Assembly (NCBI GenBank): GCA_001897525.1
Contig: MKTB01000005.1
Span: 1-64,000, forward strand
DNA length: 64,000 nucleotides
Source of the DNA: Bacteroidetes bacterium 43-16
GTDB taxonomy: Bacteria > Bacteroidota > Bacteroidia > Chitinophagales > Chitinophagaceae
Reading direction: 5' to 3'
Each line of letters starts with the position of its first letter. Position 1 is the stretch's first letter. Under the pieces are notes generated by a model. It made no database searches and was not told the DNA's origin. It was given only the letters and a program-made list of their open reading frames with translations. Of the stretch, positions 43,819 through 53,007 are shown piece after piece. The translations under genes were made by a program, and so were the position numbers.

Positions 43819-44715
43819 ATGCTATCTTATTACCTATTTTACCCGATCTTATATTTACTATCTCTGCTTCCCCTGAGGATACTGTACCTGTTTGCCAGCT
43901 TTTTTAAGTTTGTCTTATTTGACTGCATCGGCTACCGGAAGAAGGTAATCTTAACTAATCTGCGTAATTCTTTCCCGGAGAAGAGCGAAAAAGAGATCCA
44001 GGTGATTGCACAAAAATTTTACCTGTATTTCTGTGATCTTATATTCGAGATCATCAAGAGCCTTTCTATGTCTTACAAAGAACTGGAAAGAAGATTCCAT
44101 ATCCCTGAAGAACTCTGGAATATACTACAAGGCTTTGCAGACAAAAACCAGCCTGTTCTTGTGGCGATCGGGCATCATGGCAACTGGGAATGGGCAGGGA
44201 ATGCCTATAGCGTTAAAGCGCAACATACTTTTTATGCCATCTTCAGACCGCTGCATAATAAAGGGTTCAATAAGATCGTGGAGAAGGTGCGCACCCGGTT
44301 CAAAACAAAACTGATCACTGACCGGGATGTCATAGGCGCTATGAGAAAAATAAGGGAGCAGAATGTATTAAGTGCTACTGTTTTCCTTACAGATCAGACC
44401 CCTTCTGGTAAAAATATGTACTGGACTAAGTTCCTGAACCAGGATACACCGGTCTTCTGGGGCGTGGAGCGTATTGCGCATAAGTTTAATTACCCTATTA
44501 TCTATGCCACTTTCATAAGGGAAAAAAGGGGTTATTACAAGGCCAAGGCTTATGTATTGGTGGACGATCCTAAAAAGTACCCGGAAGAAGGCGCTATATC
44601 TGAGCTGCATACCCGGGCTATAGAAGCGGCTATTCTAAACCAGCCGGAAACATGGCTGTGGACACACAGAAGATGGAAAAGAAAAAAGCCCGGCAATATG
44701 CCGGGCCAGTCTTAG
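43819..44715 (+). CDS. LpxL/HtrB-like lysophospholipid or lipid A acyltransferase
   Basis: 298 residues. N-terminal membrane anchor (about 3-35, FYPILYLLSLLPLRILYLFASFFKF), then the lipid A acyltransferase fold with the HxxxxE-type active-site motif in IGHHGNWEWAG (about residue 113) and FLTDQTPSGKNMYWTKFL followed by DTPVFWGVERIA. It transfers an acyl chain from ACP to a lipid A or lysolipid acceptor at the inner face of the membrane. The last codons (KKPGNMPGQS) also encode a hairpin that terminates the opposite gene. Confidence 0.88.
   Translation: MLSYYLFYPILYLLSLLPLRILYLFASFFKFVLFDCIGYRKKVILTNLRNSFPEKSEKEIQVIAQKFYLYFCDLIFEIIKSLSMSYKELERRFHIPEELWNILQGFADKNQPVLVAIGHHGNWEWAGNAYSVKAQHTFYAIFRPLHNKGFNKIVEKVRTRFKTKLITDRDVIGAMRKIREQNVLSATVFLTDQTPSGKNMYWTKFLNQDTPVFWGVERIAHKFNYPIIYATFIREKRGYYKAKAYVLVDDPKKYPEEGAISELHTRAIEAAILNQPETWLWTHRRWKRKKPGNMPGQS
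44688..44706 (-). terminator. Terminator of the methyltransferase gene, inside the acyltransferase CDS
   Basis: Stem GCCCGGCA / TGCCGGGC (44688-44695 with 44699-44706) followed on the minus strand by TTTTTTCTTTTCC. It lies 33 bases after the methyltransferase stop and within the last ten codons of the convergent acyltransferase gene. Confidence 0.75.
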
Positions 44716-44739
44716 TAAAGTCTTTAAAAGTAAGGCTGC

Positions 44740-45480
44740 TTAATGCTTTTCAAAGATCATGATGAGCCTTGGAGATACCTCAACATTAAAGGGATTAAGC
44801 TCATAATCACCGAAGGTGGTGATGAGCTGTAAGCCGCATCGCTCAAACAGTTCTTTAAAATCGGGCAGGCGGAATTCTGACACCACTTCTTCGAAGCTGT
44901 AGGGCTTGCCGGAGGCATCCTTAAACTGGATGGTCTTAATGATCTTCCCGTTCTCTGATTTGCGGTGTATATTAAAGCATATCCCCTCTACTTCCACTAC
45001 TTCCTCAGCCACCAACTGATCTTTCACCCTGTCTACATTCATGTAATCGATCATCAGCCGGCCGCCTGGTTTCAGGCTCTTGGCAAAGGAATCTGCTGCG
45101 ATCACATTGTCCCGGTAGTGTTGAAAATAACCAAAACTGGTAAAAAAGTTGAAGGCATAATCAAAGTAGTTCAGGCGGAATACGTTACGCATATCCTGTT
45201 TATAGAAGGCCAGGTTTTCCTTAGCCAGCTTCTGGGCTTTCTGTATACGCTGCTCAGAGAGATCGATACCGATCACTTCGTGCACATAATTTTTCATGTA
45301 AGCGGCATGCCTGCCATCGCCACAGGCGATATCCAGTACGCTGGATGCTGCTGCAGGTTGCAGCCAGGCAAATAATTTATCAATAAAAGCGCTAGCTTCA
45401 TGCTCATCTCTGCGCTGGTAAAGCATCCCATGATAAGGGGAATCAAACCAGCTTTCAAACCATTCTTTTGTCTCGGTCAT
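44740..45480 (-). CDS. Class I SAM-dependent methyltransferase
   Basis: 246 residues. Motif I VLDIACGDGRHAAYM at about residues 48-62, then VIGIDLSEQRIQKAQKLA, a middle acidic turn, and KPGGRLMIDYMNV (motif post-III). The N-terminal KEWFESWFDSPYHGMLYQ is frequent in a widespread Bacteroidota group of unknown substrate. I considered BioC because of the nearby biotin genes, but the gene faces the other way, is separated by two genes, and shows no specific BioC feature. Monocistronic, with its own terminator. Confidence 0.85.
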   Translation of the reverse strand: MTETKEWFESWFDSPYHGMLYQRRDEHEASAFIDKLFAWLQPAAASSVLDIACGDGRHAAYMKNYVHEVIGIDLSEQRIQKAQKLAKENLAFYKQDMRNVFRLNYFDYAFNFFTSFGYFQHYRDNVIAADSFAKSLKPGGRLMIDYMNVDRVKDQLVAEEVVEVEGICFNIHRKSENGKIIKTIQFKDASGKPYSFEEVVSEFRLPDFKELFERCGLQLITTFGDYELNPFNVEVSPRLIMIFEKH

Positions 45481-45585
45481 TGTTTGGAATTATATTCAGA
45501 CCGACAAAAGTAAACCCAATTTCCAACAAAAAAACTTAAAGAATGTTAAGTCATAAAATAACTATGCCAGCCTGTCTTTTTAAAT

Positions 45586-45593
45586 TAAATTTG
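45586..45593 (+). promoter_or_regulatory. -7 box of glmM
   Basis: TAAATTTG (extended TAAATTTGCA), 20 bases before the start codon. Confidence 0.5.
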
Positions 45594-45613
45594 CAGTTCA
45601 AAACAAAGAACAA

Positions 45614-46996
45614 ATGGCTCTGATCAAATCTATCTCTGGCATAAGAGGCACAATCGGTGGTACACCCGGCACCGGGCTTACTCCTGTTGACATCGTAAAA
45701 TATACGGCTGCTTTCGGTGTGCTGATCAAAAAAAGAAATACTGCTAACAAAAAGATCATTATTGGTCGGGACGGCAGGATCTCTGGTGCTATGGTCGCAC
45801 AACTGGTAGGCGCTACCCTGGTTTCTATGGGCTTCGAGGTGATCGATCTGGGCTTAAGCACTACCCCTACGGTAGAAGTGGCGGTAACGATGGCTGAGGC
45901 CGCAGGCGGCATTATCCTGACGGCGAGCCATAATCCTAAAGAATGGAATGCACTCAAATTACTCAATGAAAAAGGGGAATTTATCAGTGCTGCCGAGGGG
46001 GAAGCATTGTTGCAATTAGCAGAAGCAGATGATTATGCCTTTGAAACGGTCAATAATCTGGGGAGTATCAAAGAGGATAACAGTTATATGGACAAACATA
46101 TAGCGGCTATTTTAGCGCATCCCCTGGTAGATGCTGCAGCGATAAAGAATGCAAATTTTAAAATTGTTGTTGATGCAATCAATTCTACCGGCGCAATCTT
46201 TGTACCGGCATTACTGGAAGCATTGGGCGTGACTCAAATAAATGTATTAAACGGGGAGGTGAACGGTCAGTTTGCCCATAACCCGGAACCTTTGCCGGAG
46301 CACCTGAGCGAGCTCTGCAGTGTGGTGGAAAAGACCAATGCCAGCCTGGGTATTGCCGTAGACCCTGATGTAGATCGTCTTTGTTTCGTGAACGAAGATG
46401 GTAGCCTCTTTGGGGAGGAATATACACTGGTTGCGGTTGCAGATTATGTATTGCAACATAAAAAAGGCAATACGGTTTCTAATATGTCTTCCACAAGGGC
46501 ATTGAGAGATGTTACCGAAAAGCATGGCGGCACCTATTACCCGAGTGCTGTAGGTGAAGTGAATGTGGTGACTAAAATGAAAGCAGTAGATGCAGTGATC
46601 GGTGGTGAAGGTAATGGCGGCATCATTGATCCGCAATCGCATTATGGCCGTGATGCCCTGATCGGTATTGCGCTTTTCCTGAGCCACCTGGCGAAATTCG
46701 GTAAAAGCATTAAAGCTTTGCGCAACACGTACCCGCAATATTACATCTCCAAGAATAAAATGGAGCTGAATGATGCAATTGATGTAAAAGCATTGTTTGC
46801 CCGTATACAGGATAAATACAAGAATCAGCCGATCAATACAGAAGACGGACTGAAGATTGAATTTGATAAAGACTGGGTGCATTTACGTACTTCTAATACG
46901 GAACCGATCATCAGGATCTACAGTGAAAGTAATTCTGAAACCACGGCAGATAATATTGCCAGGCGTATGATTGAAGATATTAAGGAGCTGATATAG
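45614..46996 (+). CDS. glmM: Phosphoglucosamine mutase / phosphohexomutase
   Basis: 460 residues, the usual size for GlmM. Alpha-D-phosphohexomutase features: SGIRGTIGGTPGTGLTP at the start, catalytic Ser in TASHNPKEWNALK (about 102-114), metal-binding DPDVDRL, substrate GEGNGG, and phosphate-binding RTSNTEPIIRIY near the end. It probably interconverts glucosamine-6-P and -1-P for cell wall synthesis, though phosphomannomutase activity cannot be excluded. Alone, with a -7 box and a strong terminator. Confidence 0.93.
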   Translation: MALIKSISGIRGTIGGTPGTGLTPVDIVKYTAAFGVLIKKRNTANKKIIIGRDGRISGAMVAQLVGATLVSMGFEVIDLGLSTTPTVEVAVTMAEAAGGIILTASHNPKEWNALKLLNEKGEFISAAEGEALLQLAEADDYAFETVNNLGSIKEDNSYMDKHIAAILAHPLVDAAAIKNANFKIVVDAINSTGAIFVPALLEALGVTQINVLNGEVNGQFAHNPEPLPEHLSELCSVVEKTNASLGIAVDPDVDRLCFVNEDGSLFGEEYTLVAVADYVLQHKKGNTVSNMSSTRALRDVTEKHGGTYYPSAVGEVNVVTKMKAVDAVIGGEGNGGIIDPQSHYGRDALIGIALFLSHLAKFGKSIKALRNTYPQYYISKNKMELNDAIDVKALFARIQDKYKNQPINTEDGLKIEFDKDWVHLRTSNTEPIIRIYSESNSETTADNIARRMIEDIKELI

Positions 46997-47004
46997 CAGG
47001 ACAA

Positions 47005-47040
47005 AATAAAGGGCAGATGATTTTTCATCTGCCCTTTATT
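47005..47040. terminator. Bidirectional terminator between glmM and the desaturase gene
   Basis: 16-bp perfect stem (47005-47020 with 47025-47040, AAAGGGCAGATGA core), loop TTTT, 9 bases after glmM and 21 bases after the desaturase stop on the minus strand. Confidence 0.9.
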
Positions 47041-47060
47041 ATTATGCGTTTTTGTAGCTA

Positions 47061-48137
47061 TTAATCTTCGTTACCTACTACCCTCAGGTATCCCAGGTGA
47101 GATCCGATGGCTTTTGCTAAGGTAGGGTATTCATGATAAGGAATATCGTATTTGGCACATACCTGCTGTACAATTTTACTGATCGCGGGGTAGTGCACAT
47201 GGCTTACTCTGGGGAACAAATGGTGCTCTACCTGGAAATTCAGCCCGCCGGTCATCCAGGAGACAAATTTACTTTTGGTAGAGAAGTTAGCGGTAGTCTG
47301 CAATTGGTGTACAAACCAGTTTTCTTCAATTTTAAGCGTTTCTGCATCAGGAGTCGGGAAGTCTACATCTTCTACCACGTGTGCCAGCTGGAACACAATA
47401 CTGATGATCATCCCGGTAACACCTGAAACGATCAGGTAGCCGATCAGGGCATTTTTCCAACCTACTACCAGGATAGGCAATACGATGAATACGGCAATAT
47501 GAATTACTTTGGTCAACCAGAAGCCGATATGTTCTTTGGTCTTCATTTCCGGGATCTTCTTTTCTAAAATTTTACCGGAAAAATACTTTACAAAATCATT
47601 GTAGGCCCACCAGAACAGGTAGGTGATGGAATAAAGGAAGAGGGCATAAACGTGTTGGAATTTATGAAACACATAGCGCTTCTGGTCTTTATTGGTCCGG
47701 ATGAAGGGTTTGATATCTATATCGTCATCATGCCCTTCAATATTGGTATAGGTATGGTGTACGATATTGTGCTTGAACTTCCAGAAATAGGTACTCGCTC
47801 CCATTACGTTCAGCGAATGGCCCATGACCTCATTAAGCCACTTCTTATCGGAATAGCTGCCGTGGCCGCCATCATGCATCACATTAAACCCGATGAAGGC
47901 AAAGGTAAAGCCCATCAGGACACACATAATCACATTTGCCCATACCGGTAAGGTACCGAACAACAAAAGGACATATAAAATGATGAGTGCAATAAACAAA
48001 ACCAGGGTTTTGTGAAAAATACGCCAGTCTCCTGTTTGCTTTTTCAGGCTGGACTTAAAATAATTATCAACTTCACGCTTCAATTCTTTGGAAAAGTCAG
48101 CATTGATGCTATTTACGAATGAAATGTTCTTGGCCAC
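47061..48137 (-). CDS. Front-end type fatty acid desaturase
   Basis: 358 residues beginning at a GTG (48137); a stop lies in frame just upstream. Four membrane helices in two pairs surround three His boxes: HDGGH (88-92), HNIVHH (123-128) and QVEHH near residue 305, where Gln replaces the first His as in front-end (delta-5/delta-6, linoleoyl-CoA type) desaturases. No cytochrome b5 domain is fused. It introduces a double bond in membrane acyl chains, probably in response to cold, as in other Bacteroidota. A -7 box TAAATTTG (forward 48163-48170) lies 25 bases upstream. Confidence 0.92.
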   Translation of the reverse strand: MAKNISFVNSINADFSKELKREVDNYFKSSLKKQTGDWRIFHKTLVLFIALIILYVLLLFGTLPVWANVIMCVLMGFTFAFIGFNVMHDGGHGSYSDKKWLNEVMGHSLNVMGASTYFWKFKHNIVHHTYTNIEGHDDDIDIKPFIRTNKDQKRYVFHKFQHVYALFLYSITYLFWWAYNDFVKYFSGKILEKKIPEMKTKEHIGFWLTKVIHIAVFIVLPILVVGWKNALIGYLIVSGVTGMIISIVFQLAHVVEDVDFPTPDAETLKIEENWFVHQLQTTANFSTKSKFVSWMTGGLNFQVEHHLFPRVSHVHYPAISKIVQQVCAKYDIPYHEYPTLAKAIGSHLGYLRVVGNED

Positions 48138-48162
48138 TAAAAATTATTTGAAAATATAAATG

Positions 48163-48170
48163 CAAATTTA
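48163..48170 (-). promoter_or_regulatory. -7 box of the desaturase gene
   Basis: TAAATTTG on the minus strand, extended TAAATTTGCA, 25 bases before the GTG start. Confidence 0.45.
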
Positions 48171-48267
48171 GTACTTAATTGTTGCAATTTTTATGATAAA
48201 TATCATAATAGGACGAAATTAACGTATAGGGTATCCCCGTCTTTTATGCCTAAAGGGTAAAAAATCA

Positions 48268-48275
48268 TAGTTTTG
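48268..48275 (+). promoter_or_regulatory. -7 box of coaE, abutting the start codon
   Basis: TAGTTTTG (extended TAGTTTTGCA) ends 4 bases before the coaE ATG at 48280; transcription would begin at or next to the A of the start codon. Confidence 0.55.
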
Positions 48276-48279
48276 CAGC

Positions 48280-48864
48280 ATGTTAAAAATAGGTATCACA
48301 GGCGGCATAGGCTCCGGGAAAAGTGTAGTGACCCGGATCTTCAAAACATTGGGCATCCCCACTCTGGATGCGGATAGTTTTGCCAAAGAACTGATGGAAA
48401 GCAATCCTGAAGTAAGGGAGCAGCTTACGGAGGCATTCGGCGCTTCGATTTTCAAGGAGGGGAAGCTGGACCGGGCCGCTTTATCTAAACTGGTATTTAA
48501 CGACAAGGCACTGCTGGAAAAACTGAATGGTATTGTGCATCCTGCGGTCAAAAAATACGGCAACCTATGGATGGAGCAGCAAAGCTCAGCCTATGTGGTG
48601 AAAGAAGCCGCACTTTTTTTCGAAAGCGGATCTGCCAAAGATATGGATATCATGATCGGTGTTTCGGCACCGGAAGCGCTGCGCCTTAAGCGTGCCATGG
48701 ACCGGGATAATTCCGGCGAAGCTGATGTGCGCAAAAGAATGAGCAACCAGATGGATGAAGCCGAGAAGATGTCACGCTGCGATTATATTGTCTATAACGA
48801 TGAGCAGCACTCCCTAATCGAACAAATAGTACATTTGCATAAAATATTTTTAAAACAAGCATAA
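48280..48864 (+). CDS. coaE: Dephospho-CoA kinase
   Basis: 194 residues. P-loop GGIGSGKS at residues 7-14, VFKTLGIPTLDAD in the CoA site, REALFFESG-like segment (KEAALFFESG), and the lid DRDNSGEADVRKRMSNQM. It phosphorylates dephospho-CoA to CoA. It is 3 bases from ribH and probably co-transcribed with it. Its predicted -7 box leaves almost no 5' leader. Confidence 0.96.
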   Translation: MLKIGITGGIGSGKSVVTRIFKTLGIPTLDADSFAKELMESNPEVREQLTEAFGASIFKEGKLDRAALSKLVFNDKALLEKLNGIVHPAVKKYGNLWMEQQSSAYVVKEAALFFESGSAKDMDIMIGVSAPEALRLKRAMDRDNSGEADVRKRMSNQMDEAEKMSRCDYIVYNDEQHSLIEQIVHLHKIFLKQA

Positions 48865-48867
48865 AAT

Positions 48868-49365
48868 ATGGCACTTTCATCGGACAGCAACAGCTTATTG
48901 AGTTTAGAAGAGATTATGAACCTCCGGAATGGCAAAGTAGGTATTGTATACACAGAATGGAATGATAAGATCATAGAAGCGCAGATTGCCGGAGCAAAAC
49001 GCATCGCTGAGCAAACCGGGAATGAGATCTGTAAACTGATCAAAGTACCCGGCTGTTTCGAGATTCCTTTTGCCTGCAAAGCCATGTATGAAGCCTCTAT
49101 CCATGATACCGAAGGGCCTAATGCCATTATTGCTTTCGGAGCGGTGATCAGGGGTGGCACGCCACATTTTGATTATGTCTGTAAAGCGGTAACAGAAGGT
49201 ATCGGTCAATTGAACTTAAGCTTACCGATCCCGGTAATATTCGGCGTACTTACTTTAGACAATGAAGCTCAGGCCTGGGAAAGACTCGGTGGTGTGCATG
49301 GACACAAAGGAGAAGAAGCGATGATCGCTGCATTGAAGATGATCGATATGAAAAATAAAATATAA
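48868..49365 (+). CDS. ribH: 6,7-dimethyl-8-ribityllumazine synthase
   Basis: 165 residues, usual length. Features: VGIVYTEWNDKIIEAQIAGA, IKVPGCFEIPFACKAM, FGAVIRGGTPHFDYVCKAVTEGI with the conserved His, PVIFGVLTLDNEAQAWERLGG and HGHKGEEA. It condenses the pyrimidine and butanone phosphate to lumazine in riboflavin synthesis. No other rib gene is adjacent; it rides behind coaE. Confidence 0.96.
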   Translation: MALSSDSNSLLSLEEIMNLRNGKVGIVYTEWNDKIIEAQIAGAKRIAEQTGNEICKLIKVPGCFEIPFACKAMYEASIHDTEGPNAIIAFGAVIRGGTPHFDYVCKAVTEGIGQLNLSLPIPVIFGVLTLDNEAQAWERLGGVHGHKGEEAMIAALKMIDMKNKI

Positions 49366-49384
49366 GCACTTCTTTCTATTACAT

Positions 49385-49420
49385 ATAACAAGAGCAATGT
49401 CTATCCATTGCTCTTGTTAT
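49385..49420 (+). terminator. Terminator of coaE-ribH
   Basis: 15-bp stem (49385-49399 with 49406-49420, ATAACAAGAGCAATG) followed by TTTTATT, 20 bases after ribH. Could also serve the convergent SIP gene. Confidence 0.85.
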
Positions 49421-49445
49421 TTTATTCTATGATATTAACCTCAGC

Positions 49446-50258
49446 TTATTCCTCTCCCGATCGCTTTTCGGCCTGCCTGTCCGATACAGACTGATCTTCT
49501 GCCATACCGGCCTTCCAATAAGAATAAGCATAGAATCTTTTTGCATCCCATCCCAGTTCTTCCCGGAAATACCAGCGCAGCTCTTTTACCGTTCTATACT
49601 CTGCCGCTACATAGGCAAAGGTGTCTGTGCCTGCAGCTAAGACTACTTTTTTAGCTTCGGCAGCCAGCATGCTCCCTTGCTCCGGGTGCGGATTGATCAG
49701 CCACTCGATCTCTATCCCTTCATGCTTCATATCGGTGTGAATATCCGCTACTGTAGCCACTTCCAGGATACATTTCCCTTTGGCAGTTACCGGTAAAGAC
49801 TCCAGGATACAAGACAGCACGGGTATTGCCGTCGCATCCCCGATCAATAAATAGCTATCCGATTCAGGTACCAGCGGAGCTGATTTCAGCTTCATCGCAA
49901 CACCCAGCAGATCTCCGGGAGCAGCTTTATGCGCCCAATGAGCAGCGGGACCTTCATCCCCGTGAAAGACAAAATCTATCGTGATCAGGTTACGGGCCAC
50001 ATCTATAGCCCGGTGGGTATAAGTACGCACTACAGGCTTTTCATCTCCATAAAAAGCAAGCCAGTCAGGCATTACCTCCGCTGTAATCCTGTGCCTATCC
50101 AGGTCCGGGTGGAGGAATATCTTATTATTGGCTCCCAAGGTACACTGAGCAAACTCACCCGCTCCTGCTCCTTCCAGTTGTATGCTGATATAGTGAGGTG
50201 TTTTATAAGTTTTCGCAACTACCCTAAACAGGTGTCTGCCTACTTTTAGCGCTTCCAT
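49446..50258 (-). CDS. Siderophore-interacting FAD protein (ferric-siderophore reductase)
   Basis: 270 residues from the ATG at 50258 (MEALKVGRH); an upstream in-frame start adds 16 non-conserved residues. SIP family: FAD-binding RTYTHRAID (typical RxYTxR), the HGDEGPAAHWA loop, then the NAD(P)H-binding half with YLLIGDATAIPVLSCIL and a C-terminal KELRWYFREELGW. It reduces Fe(III)-siderophores in the cytoplasm. The esterase upstream (84 bases between) probably belongs to the same iron-acquisition unit. Confidence 0.9.
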   Translation of the reverse strand: MEALKVGRHLFRVVAKTYKTPHYISIQLEGAGAGEFAQCTLGANNKIFLHPDLDRHRITAEVMPDWLAFYGDEKPVVRTYTHRAIDVARNLITIDFVFHGDEGPAAHWAHKAAPGDLLGVAMKLKSAPLVPESDSYLLIGDATAIPVLSCILESLPVTAKGKCILEVATVADIHTDMKHEGIEIEWLINPHPEQGSMLAAEAKKVVLAAGTDTFAYVAAEYRTVKELRWYFREELGWDAKRFYAYSYWKAGMAEDQSVSDRQAEKRSGEE

Positions 50259-50342
50259 AATTTTATTGTTTAAACAGTTTCTGAATATCGTCCCTGCCGT
50301 CTTCACAGAGGGTATTGTCTAAGTCTTCTACCACTACCTACT

Positions 50343-51473
50343 TCACTGCATCTGTTGCCACCACCATTCATAAAAGGCAGGAAAGGCCTGTTGCCAGTAT
50401 AAGGTTCCATGCTTTCCTGCGGGGTTTATGTTAATAGCTACGTTCGCTTGCAGCACTCCGGATAAGATCCCGCCGATTTGTTCTATATCTTTATCCATTT
50501 CAACAGGAGCCCGGTCCTTTATCTTCCGGTTTTCTAATCCGCCACCGTATAGATAATAGCTTTGCTGCTGCTGCAACGCCTGTTCAGTAGCTTGCAGGGT
50601 GTCCATAAATGCATCGACCTGCTTGTCGTCCAGCCAGAGTGAAGGGGAGAAAACGCCCAGGCAGGCAAACTGATCAGGATGCATTAATCCGGCATATAAG
50701 CTGAGTAAGCCTCCAAGCGAGCTACCGGCCATAGCAGTATATTTCCAATCGGAGTGTGTACGGTACTGGCTATCCACAAAGGGTTTCAGTGCCTGTACAA
50801 TATCTTGCAGGTATTGCTTTCCTGCCGGATGCGGCATCCCTTCCACCGGTGCTACTATATAATCATGCAGTCGATCCTTTTCTTCGCCGCCATGTGCAAT
50901 AGCTACGATGATCGCTTCATCAGAAGATTGATTGACCACTTTATCTACCTGCCATTCTACAGGACCTTTACGCCCTACTGCAGCAGCATTATCAAACAAA
51001 TGCTGCCCGTCATGCATATATAATACCGGGTAGCGTTTTATGTTTGAATATATATAGCTTTCCGGTAAATAGATCCATACTTTACGAAAAGCATTCAGCT
51101 CAGGAAAAAAGAAAGCTTCGCTTAAATAATGTACACGTTCAGGTGCTGCAGCAAGAGAAAAATCATCGCTCCAGGCGGCCACTGTTACCTCTGATGAGGC
51201 ATCCGCTTTAATATCAAAAGCAAATGGCGGTATCATTGTTCCATCTGTAGCACAAGAAATGGCCGACCATCCGCCCCTGCTCAACCGGAATTCCAGCAAG
51301 CCTTCGGGAACTTTTTCCAAAAGAACAGTTAGCACACCCCCATCTTCCGGGATATGTCCCAGGAATACTCCTCCCTCTTGCCAGTCATTCAGACTGCCGA
51401 TCAGGTAGACTGCATCACCGGTATGTCCGGGACACTCAAAACGGATATTTAATTCAAGGTCAAAAATGTGCAT
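50343..51473 (-). CDS. Enterochelin-esterase-like hydrolase
   Basis: 376 residues. N-terminal Ig-like/CBM48-like sandwich (about 1-110, PGHTGDAVYLIGSLNDW), then an alpha/beta hydrolase of the esterase D/Fes type: PVLYMHDGQHLFDN, IIVAIAHGGEEKDR, nucleophile Ser in AGSSLGGLLSLYAG, and the C-terminal His in NPAGKHGTLYWQQAFP. It would open catecholate siderophores or hydrolyse related esters in the cytoplasm (no signal peptide). With the SIP gene downstream it suggests use of siderophores; no TonB receptor is adjacent. Confidence 0.85.
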   Translation of the reverse strand: MHIFDLELNIRFECPGHTGDAVYLIGSLNDWQEGGVFLGHIPEDGGVLTVLLEKVPEGLLEFRLSRGGWSAISCATDGTMIPPFAFDIKADASSEVTVAAWSDDFSLAAAPERVHYLSEAFFFPELNAFRKVWIYLPESYIYSNIKRYPVLYMHDGQHLFDNAAAVGRKGPVEWQVDKVVNQSSDEAIIVAIAHGGEEKDRLHDYIVAPVEGMPHPAGKQYLQDIVQALKPFVDSQYRTHSDWKYTAMAGSSLGGLLSLYAGLMHPDQFACLGVFSPSLWLDDKQVDAFMDTLQATEQALQQQQSYYLYGGGLENRKIKDRAPVEMDKDIEQIGGILSGVLQANVAININPAGKHGTLYWQQAFPAFYEWWWQQMQ

Positions 51474-51723
51474 CTTCTAAATTAACAAGGCAAAAATATT
51501 TAAAGAATACAGTGCTTTTTCATTTTCACATTTCGCTAAGCATATTCAGACACCGGCATGACAAATATAAGCACTTTCAAGAGCTATTGTTTCGCCTGCA
51601 GCTTCATGACCTTTAAGCGGAAACAAAGGCAGAAAGACCTTCCGGGAAGATCATAGCATTAACATCATCAACAGAATCAGTACGCCAATACCTGGCGTAT
51701 AACAATTAACTGTACAATGAACT
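51474..51723. other. Non-coding stretch between icd and the esterase gene
   Basis: About 250 bases without a plausible gene. I see no repeat, no tRNA and no convincing promoter for the esterase gene. Confidence 0.5.
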
Positions 51724-51758
51724 AAAAATCCCCTGCTCTTCTGGAACAGGGGATTTTT
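51724..51758 (-). terminator. Terminator of icd
   Basis: 12-bp stem (51724-51735 with 51747-51758, AAAAATCCCCTG) with A and T runs, 17 bases after the icd stop on the minus strand. Confidence 0.85.
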
Positions 51759-51774
51759 TATATTTTCAGAAAAA

Positions 51775-53007
51775 CTATTTAGCTAATTTAGCTTTCAGGT
51801 TTTGATCTAAAGCGTCTAAGAACTCTTCTGTGTACAGATAATCCTTACCATGCTCTACCTTATTTCCGTGGATACATACCGCTAAGTCTTTGGTCATTTT
51901 ACCAGACTCTACCGTCTCGATACATACCGCTTCCAAAGCGTGACAGAAATCGATCAACTCCTGGTTATTGTCCAGTTTACCTCTGAACTCCAGGCCGCGT
52001 GTCCATGCAAAGATAGAAGCGATCGGGTTAGTAGAAGTTGGTCTGCCCTGCTGGTGCTCACGATAGTGACGGGTTACCGTACCATGTGCTGCTTCAGCTT
52101 CCATAGTTTTACCATCCGGTGTCACTAAAGTTGAAGTCATTAAGCCTAATGAACCGAAGCCTTGCGCTACCGTATCAGACTGCACATCACCATCATAGTT
52201 TTTACAAGCCCATACGAAGTTACCGTTCCATTTTAAAGCAGAAGCCACCATATCATCGATCAGGCGGTGCTCATAAGTGATACCCGCTTCAGTGAACTGA
52301 GTCTTGAATTCATTTTGATAGATCTCTTCAAAGATATCTTTGAAGCGGCCATCATATTTTTTCAAAATGGTATTTTTAGTAGACAGGTATAAAGGCCATT
52401 TTTTGCTTAAAGCCTGGTTGAAGCAAGAGCGGGCAAAACCTTTAATACTCTCATCAGTATTGTACATCGCTAAAGCAACGCCATCCCCTTTAAAGTTGTA
52501 CACTTCAAATTCCTGGACCGTACCATCTTCACCTTCAAATTTCACGGTCAATTTACCCGGGCCTTTTGTAACGAAGTCCGTAGCGCGGTATTGGTCACCG
52601 AAAGCGTGACGGCCGATACAGATCGGGGCAGTCCAGTTAGGCACTAAGCGCGGTACATTTTCACAAACGATCGGCTCACGGAATACAGTACCATCCAATA
52701 TATTACGGATCGTCCCGTTAGGAGACTTCCACATTTGTTTCAGTTTGAATTCTTCTACACGTTGCTCATCAGGAGTAATAGTGGCACATTTGATACCTAC
52801 ACCATGCTCTTTAATAGCATGAGCAGCATCAACAGTTACCTGGTCATCAGTAGCATCACGATGTTCCATACCCAAATCAAAGTATTTGATATCTACATCG
52901 ATATAAGGAAGGATCAGTTTATCCTTGATAAATTTCCAGATGATACGGGTCATCTCATCTCCATCCAATTCCACTACAGGATTTGCTACCTTAATTTTTG
53001 AACTCAT
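51775..53007 (-). CDS. icd: NADP-dependent isocitrate dehydrogenase (eukaryotic-like type)
   Basis: 410 residues. Starts [21 protein letters not shown], followed by [41 protein letters not shown] (substrate loop with Ser and Arg residues), the metal-binding [28 protein letters not shown] region and [14 protein letters not shown]. This is the dimeric NADP type found in eukaryotes and several Bacteroidota, not the E. coli type. It makes 2-oxoglutarate and NADPH in the TCA cycle. Monocistronic. Confidence 0.96.
   Translation of the reverse strand: MSSKIKVANPVVELDGDEMTRIIWKFIKDKLILPYIDVDIKYFDLGMEHRDATDDQVTVDAAHAIKEHGVGIKCATITPDEQRVEEFKLKQMWKSPNGTIRNILDGTVFREPIVCENVPRLVPNWTAPICIGRHAFGDQYRATDFVTKGPGKLTVKFEGEDGTVQEFEVYNFKGDGVALAMYNTDESIKGFARSCFNQALSKKWPLYLSTKNTILKKYDGRFKDIFEEIYQNEFKTQFTEAGITYEHRLIDDMVASALKWNGNFVWACKNYDGDVQSDTVAQGFGSLGLMTSTLVTPDGKTMEAEAAHGTVTRHYREHQQGRPTSTNPIASIFAWTRGLEFRGKLDNNQELIDFCHALEAVCIETVESGKMTKDLAVCIHGNKVEHGKDYLYTEEFLDALDQNLKAKLAK

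Noticed and set aside
44740-45480. SAM methyltransferase considered as the missing BioC
   Set aside because: It faces away from the biotin operon, is separated by two genes with their own promoter, and matches a widespread generic group.
46247-46882. 211-residue minus-strand frame inside glmM
   Set aside because: Shadow of glmM in the opposite strand, Cys/His-rich without motif logic.
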